In this document: positions 1-9,034 of the stretch, piece after piece
How positions within the stretch are numbered: position 1 is the stretch's first letter
Layout: the number at the start of each line of letters is the position of its first letter
Assembly (NCBI RefSeq): GCF_947495845.1
Contig: NZ_CANMAO010000023.1
Coordinates: forward strand, 1-64,000
DNA length: 64,000 bases
Direction: 5' to 3'
Source of the DNA: an uncultured Endozoicomonas sp.
Lineage (GTDB): Bacteria > Pseudomonadota > Gammaproteobacteria > Pseudomonadales > Endozoicomonadaceae
The notes under the pieces: generated by a model
Database searches by the model: none
What the model saw: only the letters and a program-made list of their open reading frames with translations
Told to the model about the DNA's origin: nothing
Translations under genes and position numbers: made by a program

Positions 1-52
1 TGTGCGGGCTGTGTTTTTCTACCTCCTCTGTACATCTTGCAGCTGTGAGGCT

Positions 53-565
53 TCAGGAAAGAGCGGGAATTGCTGCATTATCACTGATCTTTTTGTGATA
101 ATCAGAAGACCCCTCTTTAGTGGCATCTGGAGGAAGAGGTAGCTTTTCAATACAGGAAATGGATACGCGATTTGAATTTATAATGGCAATTCTGGCCACA
201 ACCGCTGAACAAAGCCAGTTGTCAGGTTGTTCGCTGTTACCCTGATGTAACTTCTTGAATGTTGCAGGCAGTGGGTAATTATTGAAGAATAATTCGTGTC
301 GTTTGATTAATATTTTCTGAATCAGATCTCTCCATTTTCGGCAAACCAGTTGTGTTTCTACCAACTCTATGCTTCTCAGATGGTCTAAAATAAGACGCAA
401 CAGATCTTCATTCCAGTGAGCAAAGTTATCTTTCGAAAGAAGCTCCTTATGACAAGAATCATGAGTCTCAACAGTATATCTACCCAACTGCCCTGAAACC
501 TCAGACCCTGCATATTTCTGCTGAGGAGAAATTGGCACCTCTGTACTTATATTACTAACATCCAT
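53..565 (-). CDS. F-box-like domain protein, candidate host-directed effector
   Basis: A 170-residue protein with no signal peptide or membrane segment. Residues about 50-85 read like a eukaryotic F-box: a W/LP-type start, an 'LLRLILDHL' helix, then 'LVCRKWRDL', matching the family pattern of ELL..IL..L followed by VC+.WR.L. In eukaryotes F-boxes bind Skp1 in SCF ubiquitin ligases, and bacteria that carry them (Legionella, some symbionts) inject them into host cells. No leucine-rich or WD substrate-binding domain follows, so the partner is unknown. I start at the ATG at 565, which has AGG seven bases upstream; a GTG four codons earlier is possible. The function is inferred from the motif only. 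Confidence 0.6.
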   Translation of the reverse strand: MDVSNISTEVPISPQQKYAGSEVSGQLGRYTVETHDSCHKELLSKDNFAHWNEDLLRLILDHLRSIELVETQLVCRKWRDLIQKILIKRHELFFNNYPLPATFKKLHQGNSEQPDNWLCSAVVARIAIINSNRVSISCIEKLPLPPDATKEGSSDYHKKISDNAAIPALS

Positions 566-667
566 ATTCTGCCTCACTGATAATGGTTACTTACTTTTGA
601 TTCCAAACTTGGATAAAAGTTCCATTACAAGAAAGTTGGATATCAACTGGATAAACAAGGAGGGAAT

Positions 668-700
668 AAAAATGCCGATTTACAGAAAAGTAAATCGGCA
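668..700 (-). terminator. Rho-independent terminator of glnA
   Basis: A perfect 11-bp stem (673-683 with 690-700, arms TGCCGATTTAC/GTAAATCGGCA) with a 6-base loop is followed on the minus strand by five T residues. It lies just past the glnA stop codon. Confidence 0.85.
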
Positions 701-724
701 GAAGGTGGTAAATTAACTTATTGA

Positions 725-2128
725 TTAAACAGAGTAATACAGATCAAACTCGACCGGATGAGTGGTCTGGCTAACCGCAAGACACTCTTCCTTCTTCAGT
801 TCGATGTAACCGTCGATCATGTCGTCGGTGAATACACCACCGGCAGTCAGGAATTCACGGTCTGCGTCCAGAGCAGCCAGCGCTTCTTCGAAGCTTTCAG
901 CTACGGTTGGGATTTCAGCGGCTTCTTCTGGTGGCAGGTCGTACAGATCCTTGTCAGCAGCGTCGCCAGGGTGGATCTTGTTTTTGATGCCGTCCAGGCC
1001 AGCCATCATCAGAGCAGCGAAGGCCAGGTATGGGTTAGCCGTTGGATCAGGGAAGCGTACTTCGATACGACGGGCCTTAGGGCTGTTGACGTAAGGAATA
1101 CGGATAGAAGCAGAACGGTTACGGGCAGAGTAAGCCAGCATTACCGGAGCTTCGAAGCCTGGAATCAGACGCTTGTAGGAGTTAGTAGAAGCGTTAGCGA
1201 AAGCGTTGATGGCTTTAGCGTGCTTGATAACACCACCGATGTAGTACAGTGCTTCTTCAGACAGACCGGCATAGCCGTCGCCCGCAAACAGGTTTTCACC
1301 GTTCTTAGACAGAGACATGTGTACGTGCATACCCGAACCGTTGTCGCCTACCAGCGGCTTAGGCATAAAGGTAGCGGTTTTGCCGTAAGCGTGAGCAACG
1401 TTATGAACGGCATACTTAAGGATCTGAACTTCGTCAGCTTTTTTAACCAGTGTGTTGAACTTAACACCGATTTCACACTGACCAGCAGTACCCACTTCGT
1501 GGTGATGTACTTCAACTTCAAGACCCTGAGCTTCCATGGCTTCACACATAGCGCCACGAAGATCGTGCAGAGAGTCAACAGGAGGAACCGGGAAGTAACC
1601 GCCTTTTACTTTAGGACGGTGACCCGTGTTACCACCTTCAAACTTGGCGTTAGAAGACCAGGCCGCTTCTTCAGAATTTACTTCGTAAGAAGCACCGGAG
1701 ATATCAACGTTCCACTTAACGTCGTCAAATACGAAGAACTCTGGCTCTGGGCCAAAGAAAGCGGTGTCGGCAATTCCGGTAGACTTCAAATATTCTTCAG
1801 CACGCTTGGCAACGGAACGTGGGTCACGCTCATAACCCTGCATGGTTGAAGGCTCAACGATGTCGCAACGCAGGTTCAGAGTAGAAGCTTCGGTGAAAGG
1901 ATCGATAGTGGCCGTGTCGTCCACTGGCATCAGAATCATGTCGGATTCGTTAATGCCCTTCCAGCCCGCGATGGAGGAGCCATCGAACATTTTACCGATT
2001 TCGAAGAACTCATCATCGATTTCACTGATGGGGATGGATACGTGCTGCTCTTTACCTTTGGTATCGGTGAAGCGCATATCTACCCACTTAACGTCATGTT
2101 CCTTAATCAGGCTAAGAGTCTTCGACAT
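725..2128 (-). CDS. glnA: Glutamine synthetase type I
   Basis: Makes glutamine from glutamate, ammonia and ATP; it is the main ammonium-assimilation enzyme, a cytoplasmic dodecamer. The 467-residue length is normal for the GSI-beta type. Visible features are the N-terminal beta-grasp region, the '[10 protein letters not shown]' loop, the metal-binding '[10 protein letters not shown]' segment, 'GSGMHVHMS', and the adenylylation loop 'DLYDLPPEE' with Tyr396, so activity is probably controlled by GlnE adenylylation. The start ATG is preceded by GGAGGAAAT. A sigma-54-type promoter and an NtrC-like site lie upstream. No glnL/glnG follow; the gene is separated from the F-box gene by a terminator. 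Confidence 0.98.
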   Translation of the reverse strand: MSKTLSLIKEHDVKWVDMRFTDTKGKEQHVSIPISEIDDEFFEIGKMFDGSSIAGWKGINESDMILMPVDDTATIDPFTEASTLNLRCDIVEPSTMQGYERDPRSVAKRAEEYLKSTGIADTAFFGPEPEFFVFDDVKWNVDISGASYEVNSEEAAWSSNAKFEGGNTGHRPKVKGGYFPVPPVDSLHDLRGAMCEAMEAQGLEVEVHHHEVGTAGQCEIGVKFNTLVKKADEVQILKYAVHNVAHAYGKTATFMPKPLVGDNGSGMHVHMSLSKNGENLFAGDGYAGLSEEALYYIGGVIKHAKAINAFANASTNSYKRLIPGFEAPVMLAYSARNRSASIRIPYVNSPKARRIEVRFPDPTANPYLAFAALMMAGLDGIKNKIHPGDAADKDLYDLPPEEAAEIPTVAESFEEALAALDADREFLTAGGVFTDDMIDGYIELKKEECLAVSQTTHPVEFDLYYSV

Positions 2129-2269
2129 TTTTATTTCCTCCAGAGGACAAACACCGCGCTGTAATGCCAGGCTCTGTTGACATCAGAATCAGGCGGTTAC
2201 TGATCAATTTCTGAATACTTTTTTTGTTAATGAAAAAAAGTAACAGAGAAAAGTGCTTGCTGGAGCAAT

Positions 2270-2285
2270 AGCAATTGCTATGCCA
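2270..2285 (-). promoter_or_regulatory. Sigma-54 (-24/-12) promoter of glnA
   Basis: On the minus strand the bases read TGGCATAGCAATTGCT. This matches the sigma-54 pattern TGGCAC-N5-TTGCW with GG and GC correctly spaced and only the C/G after TGGCA changed. The expected transcription start, about 2260, would leave a leader of roughly 130 bases before glnA. Confidence 0.7.
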
Positions 2286-2393
2286 TTTTCCGGTAATTAG
2301 CGTGGAAGCCCGATAACGTCTAGCTTCGATAAGCTGAATCTCTGCTATTTGCCCTCTATTACGTTCTGCGGAGAATCCGCCAAGAACTTAGAC

Positions 2394-2410
2394 TGCACCA
2401 ATACAGTGCA
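2394..2410. promoter_or_regulatory. NtrC-like enhancer site upstream of glnA
   Basis: TGCACCAATACAGTGCA matches the NtrC dyad TGCACCA-N3-TGGTGCA at 12 of 14 positions. It lies about 140 bases upstream of the predicted sigma-54 start, a usual enhancer distance. A second small palindrome, AGTGCAGAGCACT, lies about 25 bases further upstream and may be an additional weak site. Confidence 0.55.
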
Positions 2411-2592
2411 ATCAAATCCAATAGAGAGCCAAAATAGTGCAGAGCACTTTCATCTTACGTCCACCACCTTGCCAGCGCAGAAAAGTGTACTCCCTTTGCC
2501 CAACTATTTGCACTTTTACTTACACTGATAGATATATCCACTAATCGGATTTGAGGCGGCGTTCATACTGTCCAGAAGGCTACGTTTTTCGT

Positions 2593-2598
2593 TATAAT
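2593..2598 (+). promoter_or_regulatory. Possible -10 box for thiI
   Basis: A consensus TATAAT lies 55 bases upstream of the thiI start in the 525-bp divergent region shared with glnA. No good -35 box is visible at the right spacing, so this is tentative. Confidence 0.35.
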
Positions 2599-2653
2599 GT
2601 GTAGTTAGCACTCGAATACCTGCCGTACTAAATCCCCAAGAGCCACCAGACCC

Positions 2654-4114
2654 ATGAAGTTCATCATTAAGCTGTTCCCGGAAATCACCATCAAAAGTGC
2701 TCCGGTAAGAAAACGCTTTATTAAAATGCTGCGACAGAACCTTCGCACCATTCTTAAGCGCGTGGATGAAGACATTGATGTCTCTGGCACCTGGGATTAC
2801 GTCGAAGTCACCACCAGCCACAATGATGAGATTCTCATTGCTGAAGTCAGTGACCACCTCAGCCACATTCCTGGCATTGCCTACTGGCTTCAGGTGGCTG
2901 AACACAAACTGATCAGCCTTGACGATATTCTGGAAAAAGCACTGGAAGCCCATGCAGACAGTCTGGAAGGAAAAACCTTCTGTGTACGTTGCAACCGCCA
3001 CGGTAAACATGATTTCCAGTCCATCGACGTGGAACGTTTCGTTGGCGGCGGTCTGAACCAGCAAAGCAAAGCTAAAGGCGTCAGTCTGAAAGACCCTGAA
3101 GTCACTGTGCGTATCGATATCAAACATGATCGCTACTTCATGACTCAAAAGCGTGGAGAAGGCCTTGGTGGTTATCCTCTTGGTTCTCAAGAACCTGTGC
3201 TGTCGCTAATTTCTGGTGGTTTTGACTCCACCGTTTCCAGCTTCCTGACCATGAAGCGTGGCATTCGCACACACTTCTGCTTTTTCAACCTTGGCGGCCA
3301 TGCCCATGAGTTGGCGGTTAAAGAAGTGGCATTTTACTTATGGAACCGCTTTGGCGCTTCGCATCGGGTTAAGTTTGTCACGATTCCTTTTGAAGGCGTG
3401 GTGGAAGAAATCCTCACCAAGGTGGATAACTCCCAGATGGGGGTCATTCTCAAACGAATGATGCTGCGAGCTGCCACCAAGGTGGGCGAAGAAATGAAAA
3501 TGTCGGCACTAGTAACCGGCGAAGCCATTGGTCAGGTTTCCAGCCAGACACTGCCCAACCTTGCGGTCATTGATTCAGTGACGGATGCATTGGTTCTCAG
3601 ACCTCTGATCACCATGGACAAGCAGGCCATTATTGATATTTCCATCGATATTGGCACCGAAGAGTTTGTTCGTAATATTCCGGAATACTGCGCGGTTATC
3701 TCCAAGAACCCGACGACTCGAGCTAAAGAAGACAGAGTTGCCCACGAAGAGTCCAAATTCGACTTTGACGTTCTGGAACAGGCCATCAGTGATCGTCGTA
3801 TGGTGTCTATTCACGACATCATCGCCGATGACTTGTCCCGCGAGGAAGTAGAGGTTTACAGCGAAGTGCCTCAAGGCGAAGTGATTATCGATATCCGCCA
3901 TCACACCGAGCAGGAAATCAAACCCTTCTCCATGCCTGACCGGGAAGTGATCGAAATCCCGTTTTACCGGCTCAGATCCCATTTCCCGGAACTGGACAAA
4001 ACCCGCCATTACCTGCTCTACTGCGAAAAAGGCGTGATGAGCCAGCTGCACGCTATGCACCTGCGTGAAGAAGGGCATAACAATGTTGGGGTTTACAGCC
4101 CGGCAGAAAAATAA
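2654..4114 (+). CDS. thiI: tRNA 4-thiouridine synthetase / thiazole sulfur carrier ThiI
   Basis: Transfers sulfur from IscS to uridine-8 of tRNA and, in enterobacteria, to ThiS for thiazole synthesis. The 486-residue protein has the full long form: N-terminal ferredoxin-like and THUMP region, an adenylating PP-loop 'SGGFDSTVSS' (Ser187 on), and a C-terminal rhodanese domain whose active cysteine is in 'YCEKGVMS' (Cys457). The start 'MKFIIKLFPEITIKS' is the family start. Its C-terminus is followed closely by folA on the same strand. Confidence 0.97.
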   Translation: MKFIIKLFPEITIKSAPVRKRFIKMLRQNLRTILKRVDEDIDVSGTWDYVEVTTSHNDEILIAEVSDHLSHIPGIAYWLQVAEHKLISLDDILEKALEAHADSLEGKTFCVRCNRHGKHDFQSIDVERFVGGGLNQQSKAKGVSLKDPEVTVRIDIKHDRYFMTQKRGEGLGGYPLGSQEPVLSLISGGFDSTVSSFLTMKRGIRTHFCFFNLGGHAHELAVKEVAFYLWNRFGASHRVKFVTIPFEGVVEEILTKVDNSQMGVILKRMMLRAATKVGEEMKMSALVTGEAIGQVSSQTLPNLAVIDSVTDALVLRPLITMDKQAIIDISIDIGTEEFVRNIPEYCAVISKNPTTRAKEDRVAHEESKFDFDVLEQAISDRRMVSIHDIIADDLSREEVEVYSEVPQGEVIIDIRHHTEQEIKPFSMPDREVIEIPFYRLRSHFPELDKTRHYLLYCEKGVMSQLHAMHLREEGHNNVGVYSPAEK

Positions 4115-4134
4115 GATTTTATGAAAACCGCAGG

Positions 4135-4157
4135 AGTCACAATACGGCATTGTGACT
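4135..4157 (+). terminator. Hairpin between thiI and folA
   Basis: A perfect 9-bp stem (AGTCACAAT/ATTGTGACT) with loop ACGGC. No T-run follows, so it may be an mRNA processing or attenuation element and not a classical terminator. It ends 12 bases before the folA ribosome-binding GGAG. Confidence 0.4.
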
Positions 4158-4181
4158 GCCTCAAACTTTGGAGTAGCAAGG

Positions 4182-4697
4182 ATGAAACTGGCACTTATCG
4201 CCGCGGTAGCTGACAATAACGCCATTGGCATCAACAACAAAATGCCCTGGTATCTGCTAGGTGATTTGCGCTACTTCAAAGCAGTGACCATGGGAAAGCC
4301 CATTATTATGGGTCGTAAAACCTTCGATTCTTTGCGAAAACCACTGCCAGGCAGAACCAATATAGTGATCACCCGAGATACCAGCTGGCATCATGACGGT
4401 GTAAAAGTGGTTCATAATCTGCAAGATGCTATTTCGCTCGCAGAAGATGTAGCTCTGATTAATGGCAATGAAGAGATTATGGTGATTGGTGGTGAGCAGA
4501 TTTATCGTCAGGCTATTGCTCAAGCCACTCGACTTTACCTGACCCGTGTATACCAAAGTTTTGACGGTGATGCTTTTTTCCCGGAATTTGATCAACTACA
4601 GTGGCGGGAAACCTCAAGAGAAGACATTCATTCTGACGAAGAAGAGTCCATTAATTACAGCTATCTTGTTTTAGATAGAGCTTATCAAAACTCTTGA
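4182..4697 (+). CDS. folA: Dihydrofolate reductase
   Basis: Reduces dihydrofolate to tetrahydrofolate with NADPH for thymidylate, purine and methionine synthesis. The 171-residue protein begins 'MKLALIAAVADNNAIG' and contains the substrate loop 'MPWYLLGDLRYF' with the catalytic acid at Asp28, 'GRKTFDSL', 'PLPGRTNIVITR' and 'VIGGEQIY', all hallmarks of chromosomal type I DHFR. I chose the ATG at 4182, not the in-frame ATG at 4152, because GGAG sits eight bases before it and the product then aligns with the family start. Confidence 0.96.
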   Translation: MKLALIAAVADNNAIGINNKMPWYLLGDLRYFKAVTMGKPIIMGRKTFDSLRKPLPGRTNIVITRDTSWHHDGVKVVHNLQDAISLAEDVALINGNEEIMVIGGEQIYRQAIAQATRLYLTRVYQSFDGDAFFPEFDQLQWRETSREDIHSDEEESINYSYLVLDRAYQNS

Positions 4698-4753
4698 TTT
4701 AATATCCCCTTCAGTGCGTTTTTATAAAATACGCCAACCTTCACTTAGCTATA

Positions 4754-4775
4754 GTAAATAAACGGATTTATTTAC
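4754..4775. repeat. AT-rich perfect inverted repeat between folA and the orphan gene
   Basis: GTAAATAAA and TTTATTTAC are separated by CGGA. It may be a weak terminator for folA or an operator for the 912-codon gene, whose ATG is 40 bases downstream. No T-run follows. Confidence 0.4.
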
Positions 4776-4815
4776 TTGTATTTGGCCTGCAACGGGCTGT
4801 CCTAGGGAATGAGAA

Positions 4816-7554
4816 ATGCCCAATATATCACCATCTGGTCGCAACAACGGCCCTGATCATGGACATCAGCTTCATCCGCTGCGCCATGCTGGGCATGATA
4901 AAAACATCAAAAACTCAAACCCATCCTCTGACCTCGTCACGAATATCGAAAAAATTGAATCCAAATACTGGCATAACAGATTGGTATCTTTCTGCCTTAA
5001 AACCATTCAACGAATCATCCAACCTCCCAAGTCATTTCTTATTCAAGAGCAGATTTCATTATTATCCAATGCCTCGGATAGAAGTAAAATTAAAGTATTG
5101 GCAGCTTTAAAGCTACACAGTGAAAAAGGTACGAAGAACATATCCCTACACCCAGATGCTCAATCAACGATTCACGGAAGCATAGCACTATCACAAAAAT
5201 CTCTCAGAAAGGTAGATCAAACCTTGCAGCTATCATCTGCTGGGATTGGTTATGAGTATTACAGAAAGGGAAAAAATGTTCCTGATGGCTATTTAGAAAA
5301 CTTACTCTTCCCTGAATTAGCCCAAATGGTTTTAGATTCCATCCATGAACTCAAAAAGAACACCCCACTTACTGAGTTGCAACAATCAATCACTGACACT
5401 GAAATAGCAAAAAAACTCGTAATCATCGAAGCGGAAAAAGCTGGCATAAAGAAAGACAAAGACTTTTCTTTCGAGCGCATGCTAAAGCTGAAACAAGGAA
5501 TACGAAATAATCTAGTTATCTCTATTGAAGAACAACAGTCGATGAGCAAGACTTTAAGTGATATTGACAAGCTAAGGAGAAATACTTCTAACCAGGAGCC
5601 ACCTAAACTAGAGCCACCTAATGAAACGAATCATTTCATCGAAAAAGAAGATCGAAGACACATCAAAAAACTGGTCACTCAAGATCGCTTTTTCTCATGG
5701 CTAAATATAAAAGATGCTGCCAACCGAACCAAAAGAATGCTACTTAGAAATAAACTACACGGTGGTATTATACTACTTTCACTTGGGATGACCGCAGTAC
5801 TTTCCGTGATATTCCCACCTGCAGGATTGCCCCTTGGTATAGCTGTATTAACTGGGCTAGGAATAGAACTTGCGTATACCTCATTCTGGTCTGGAACTGA
5901 CTCCCTATGGCAGAAACGCAGAATTTTCACGGGATTAAAAAAATTAAAAAAGTACTCAAACTTTAAATACGACACCCTGGATCCAAGAAATGACCAAAAA
6001 AGAATGAAACTCATAAAGAAACTAGCAACTATTTGCAAAATAAAGAATTTCACACACATTTATAACGACTATGCCGAGCTTGAAAAACTCGCAACAAAAA
6101 TAAAAAAAACCCATAACAAACAAAGTATAAAAGAATCAATAAAGCTTGAAAAACTTAGAGCACTTTATAAAAAACGACACAAAAAACTTTTTTCTAACAT
6201 GCTGCTCTTTGATCAACTCCAAGAAAACATCATTATAAACAAAACAATACTAGAAGATCGTCTTAGAAATAATTTATTGGATATATGGGAAGAGAAATTC
6301 TCTAACAGGCCAAAAGAAGAACTGGAAAAAATATTTCTATCTGTCAACAAGAAAGATTCACTCAATATTCATGACCATGAGATAGACTCAACCGATAAAG
6401 AATGGCTCAGCAAAACAATCCCCTCATGGATGGAAAGTGCAAACATTACAAACCACTCAGAAGACACCCTAAAAGAAAAAATACTAATAAAACAAAAAGA
6501 ATCTTTTTTTTCTGCAACCAAAAAATACACAAAACAATTCACAATCTCAAGCGTTACAAGGCAAGCAAGAAAATTCAGTTTCAACAGCATAAAAGATTTA
6601 ATAAGAAAAGTGTTTAAAGCAAAACCATACTCAGCTGAAATTGTTTTCTCTCACGCCAACCCCTTTTCATCGGTAGCAAGTACTTCTGGGTATGCATCTT
6701 TTGTCATTGCTTTTATGTTAGAAATCCTAGCTAGCAAAGCAAACCAAAAAATCAACAAAAAGAGAATGGAAGAGATAAAATCTGGCAAAAAAGGGAAGAC
6801 ATTCAGTTTATTTGGATCAAGACCCAGAACAGGAAGAGAAGAAGTTGCCACCTATCGAGCCTTATCAAGAAATGACGTTGAACCAATGGTTCACTTATTA
6901 AAGGAAGCAATGCTTGAATCTGAAAAAATCAACAAAAAGATATTAAAGACGAAACTTTCAGCATCACTAAACAGTTTAAATAGATATGATTCTATAAGCG
7001 ATCAAGAAGCAGCGAAATTTATATTGAAATTTGCCATATGGAATCTATTAATTGAGAAAGAAAAAAATAATACCGTAAACTTATTTTACAAAGATATCCT
7101 GGAAAAATCCGAAAAAAGAAACAGTGAAGTATCTAGCGCCCTAAAAATAAACGGTAAAAAGCCTCTATCTATTAAGAAAATATCAATTCCCAGTGCTTTC
7201 AATTACATAACTAATATAGATCAAAATAGTAGCAGTATAGATCCAGAGCCATTTATCGTATCTCGTGCTATCTATCGAGAACAATCTGATGTTATTTTGC
7301 ACCGCATACACAACAAACCCTCAGGACAGTTGATCATTGCACTGCTTCAAAAAAATCTCACGGAGCAACAAACCATCAAAAGGATTCACACCCTTGATCT
7401 TGATGAGCTTAGGGTATTACAACATTGGTCAAGTTATGCATCTCGGGAGGACAGCTTCCGGGCACATAAAGATATTCTGAAAAAATTTGATAGCATAGTC
7501 GCTCATGTTATTCACCAACGATATAGCGATCATAGCCATTCATCCCCCCCATAA
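4816..7554 (+). CDS. Large AT-rich orphan protein, membrane hairpin and coiled-coil regions
   Basis: I do not recognise this 912-residue protein. It starts after a GGGAATGAGAA ribosome-binding site. It is rich in Lys, Asn, Ile and Glu and its DNA is visibly richer in A/T than its neighbours. A hydrophobic stretch of about 43 residues (316-358), broken by PPAG, could form a membrane hairpin; a second hydrophobic patch lies at about 627-640. Long charged helical, probably coiled-coil, segments cover about 370-530 and 770-830. There is no N-terminal signal peptide; the first 30 residues are His/Asn/Gly/Ser-rich. Codon use and isolation suggest acquisition from outside. A secreted host-directed effector is one possibility, without direct motif support. 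Confidence 0.75.
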   Translation: MPNISPSGRNNGPDHGHQLHPLRHAGHDKNIKNSNPSSDLVTNIEKIESKYWHNRLVSFCLKTIQRIIQPPKSFLIQEQISLLSNASDRSKIKVLAALKLHSEKGTKNISLHPDAQSTIHGSIALSQKSLRKVDQTLQLSSAGIGYEYYRKGKNVPDGYLENLLFPELAQMVLDSIHELKKNTPLTELQQSITDTEIAKKLVIIEAEKAGIKKDKDFSFERMLKLKQGIRNNLVISIEEQQSMSKTLSDIDKLRRNTSNQEPPKLEPPNETNHFIEKEDRRHIKKLVTQDRFFSWLNIKDAANRTKRMLLRNKLHGGIILLSLGMTAVLSVIFPPAGLPLGIAVLTGLGIELAYTSFWSGTDSLWQKRRIFTGLKKLKKYSNFKYDTLDPRNDQKRMKLIKKLATICKIKNFTHIYNDYAELEKLATKIKKTHNKQSIKESIKLEKLRALYKKRHKKLFSNMLLFDQLQENIIINKTILEDRLRNNLLDIWEEKFSNRPKEELEKIFLSVNKKDSLNIHDHEIDSTDKEWLSKTIPSWMESANITNHSEDTLKEKILIKQKESFFSATKKYTKQFTISSVTRQARKFSFNSIKDLIRKVFKAKPYSAEIVFSHANPFSSVASTSGYASFVIAFMLEILASKANQKINKKRMEEIKSGKKGKTFSLFGSRPRTGREEVATYRALSRNDVEPMVHLLKEAMLESEKINKKILKTKLSASLNSLNRYDSISDQEAAKFILKFAIWNLLIEKEKNNTVNLFYKDILEKSEKRNSEVSSALKINGKKPLSIKKISIPSAFNYITNIDQNSSSIDPEPFIVSRAIYREQSDVILHRIHNKPSGQLIIALLQKNLTEQQTIKRIHTLDLDELRVLQHWSSYASREDSFRAHKDILKKFDSIVAHVIHQRYSDHSHSSPP

Positions 7555-7572
7555 CTTTCCAGAGGCCAGTTC

Positions 7573-7606
7573 TAGGAGGCTGTCGGCTAAGTCCAACAGG
7601 CTCCTA
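7573..7606. terminator. Hairpin between convergent orphan gene and argA
   Basis: TAGGAGGCTGT and ACAGGCTCCTA form an 11-position stem with one mismatch around a 12-base loop. It overlaps the argA stop codon and lies between two convergent genes. No strong T-run is present on either strand. Its first nine bases are the same as the outer end of the element at 21,315, which may be coincidence. Confidence 0.35.
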
Positions 7607-8935
7607 GCCAAGTATTTTCTTCAAGACTTTAGACTGTCGCTTACGGTTGTACTTCACTTTTAACACCTCTGGTAGGCCTTTAATTGAACCTTCATCAAAC
7701 CCACGCTCTATAAACCAGTGCGCCGTCTGAGTGGTTTGTGCATATAATTCCTTGATACCTTTCTCTTGTGCCAGCGCTTCAATATGACTCAACAACAAGT
7801 CGCCACGGTTAGACTGCCGATAATCCGGATGGACAACAACACAAGCAAGCTCTGCAACATTACTGCCTTTGTTATCAAAAGGGTGCAGTGCGGCACAGCC
7901 AATGATCATGCCATCCAGCAACACCACCTTGAACCAGTGTATCTCTCTTTCCAATTCTTTCCTGGAGCGACGGCGAAGAACACCTTTCTCTTCAAAAGGA
8001 CGAATCAATTCCAAAATACCCGCGACGTCGTCAATGGTAGCTCGGCGAACTTCCTCATAACTGTCTCTGGATATCAGTGTGCCAGCGCCATCTCTGGTAA
8101 ACAGCTCCATCAATAAAGAACCGTCTACCTGGAAACTGATAATCTGAACTCGATCCACCCCTTCAGCACAGGCTTTGGTAGCAGACGACAATAGCCGCTT
8201 TTGTTCACCTGCAAGATGATGAATTTGTGTTTGAGCTTCTGCAGGTGATATCCGACTGATCAGCTCCCCCTTATCATTAATAACGCCGTCTTTGGATCCA
8301 TAGAAAACCAATTTCTCTGCATTAAGGCTAATCGCAGTTTGTGTCGCTACCTCTTCAGCCTCAATATTAAAAACCTCACCAGTAGGCGATAAGCCCAGGC
8401 AAGATAATAAAACTACGTAGCCGCTGTTTAACAGCTGATCAATAGCCTGATCATCCACCTTACGTACCGTTCCGGTATGTTTAAAATCAATGCCATCGTG
8501 GACTCCAAGAGGTTTGGCTGTCACAAAATTACCGCCAACCACCCGAATTCTTGCACCGTGCATAGGGGAGTTCACCAGACCAACAGAAAGTTTGGATTCA
8601 ATTAATGCTCTCATGTTGCCAACGGCATCAATCACCGACTCAAGACTTTGTTTATCAGTGATCCGCCGTTCATTATGAAACGCCGACTGAATACCTCGTT
8701 GCTGAAGGCGGTCTTCTATCTGTGGGCGTGCACCATGGACGATAACCAGCCGAACGCCCAGGCTACTCATGAGTGCAATATCGCTGATGATATTACTCAG
8801 ATTGGTATGTGCCAGTGTTTCACCACTGAGCATAATGACAAATGTCTTCCCCCGGTGTGCGTGGATGTAAGGAGATGACTGACGGAAAAATTTCACATAG
8901 TCCGCTTTATTATCTTTTTTGTTCACTGTGTGCAC
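7604..8935 (-). CDS. argA: N-acetylglutamate synthase (amino-acid acetyltransferase)
   Basis: Catalyses the first step of arginine synthesis, acetylating glutamate with acetyl-CoA. The 443-residue length equals that of the classical bifunctional-fold ArgA. The N-terminal amino-acid-kinase fold covers about residues 25-285 ('GKTFVIMLSGETLAH', 'VIVHGARPQI') and binds arginine for feedback inhibition in relatives; the GNAT acetyltransferase domain covers about 297-443 ('ACVVVHPDYRQSNRGDLLL', 'HWFIERGF'). The chosen start is GTG with no strong ribosome-binding site; a second in-frame GTG lies three codons later. argE lies upstream on the same strand, so the two probably form an arginine unit. Confidence 0.95.
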   Translation of the reverse strand: MHTVNKKDNKADYVKFFRQSSPYIHAHRGKTFVIMLSGETLAHTNLSNIISDIALMSSLGVRLVIVHGARPQIEDRLQQRGIQSAFHNERRITDKQSLESVIDAVGNMRALIESKLSVGLVNSPMHGARIRVVGGNFVTAKPLGVHDGIDFKHTGTVRKVDDQAIDQLLNSGYVVLLSCLGLSPTGEVFNIEAEEVATQTAISLNAEKLVFYGSKDGVINDKGELISRISPAEAQTQIHHLAGEQKRLLSSATKACAEGVDRVQIISFQVDGSLLMELFTRDGAGTLISRDSYEEVRRATIDDVAGILELIRPFEEKGVLRRRSRKELEREIHWFKVVLLDGMIIGCAALHPFDNKGSNVAELACVVVHPDYRQSNRGDLLLSHIEALAQEKGIKELYAQTTQTAHWFIERGFDEGSIKGLPEVLKVKYNRKRQSKVLKKILG

Positions 8936-8975
8936 TTGTCATTGAGTTGAAAATAAAAAACGTTAACTACAAATA

Positions 8976-9034
8976 GCTTTTCTATAAGCCGCTTTTCTAC
9001 AAGCTATCTTCTACAAGCTGCCTTCTACAAGCAG
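8976..9034. repeat. Short tandem repeat between argA and argE
   Basis: Four imperfect copies of a 13-16 base unit resembling CTTTTCTACAAGC. The last copy overlaps the argE stop codon. Likely slippage in the intergenic spacer. Confidence 0.6.

Noticed and set aside
758-1849. 363-codon plus-strand frame opposite glnA
   Set aside because: It lies wholly inside the very strong glnA coding sequence on the other strand, has no recognisable domain, and is a product of glnA codon bias.
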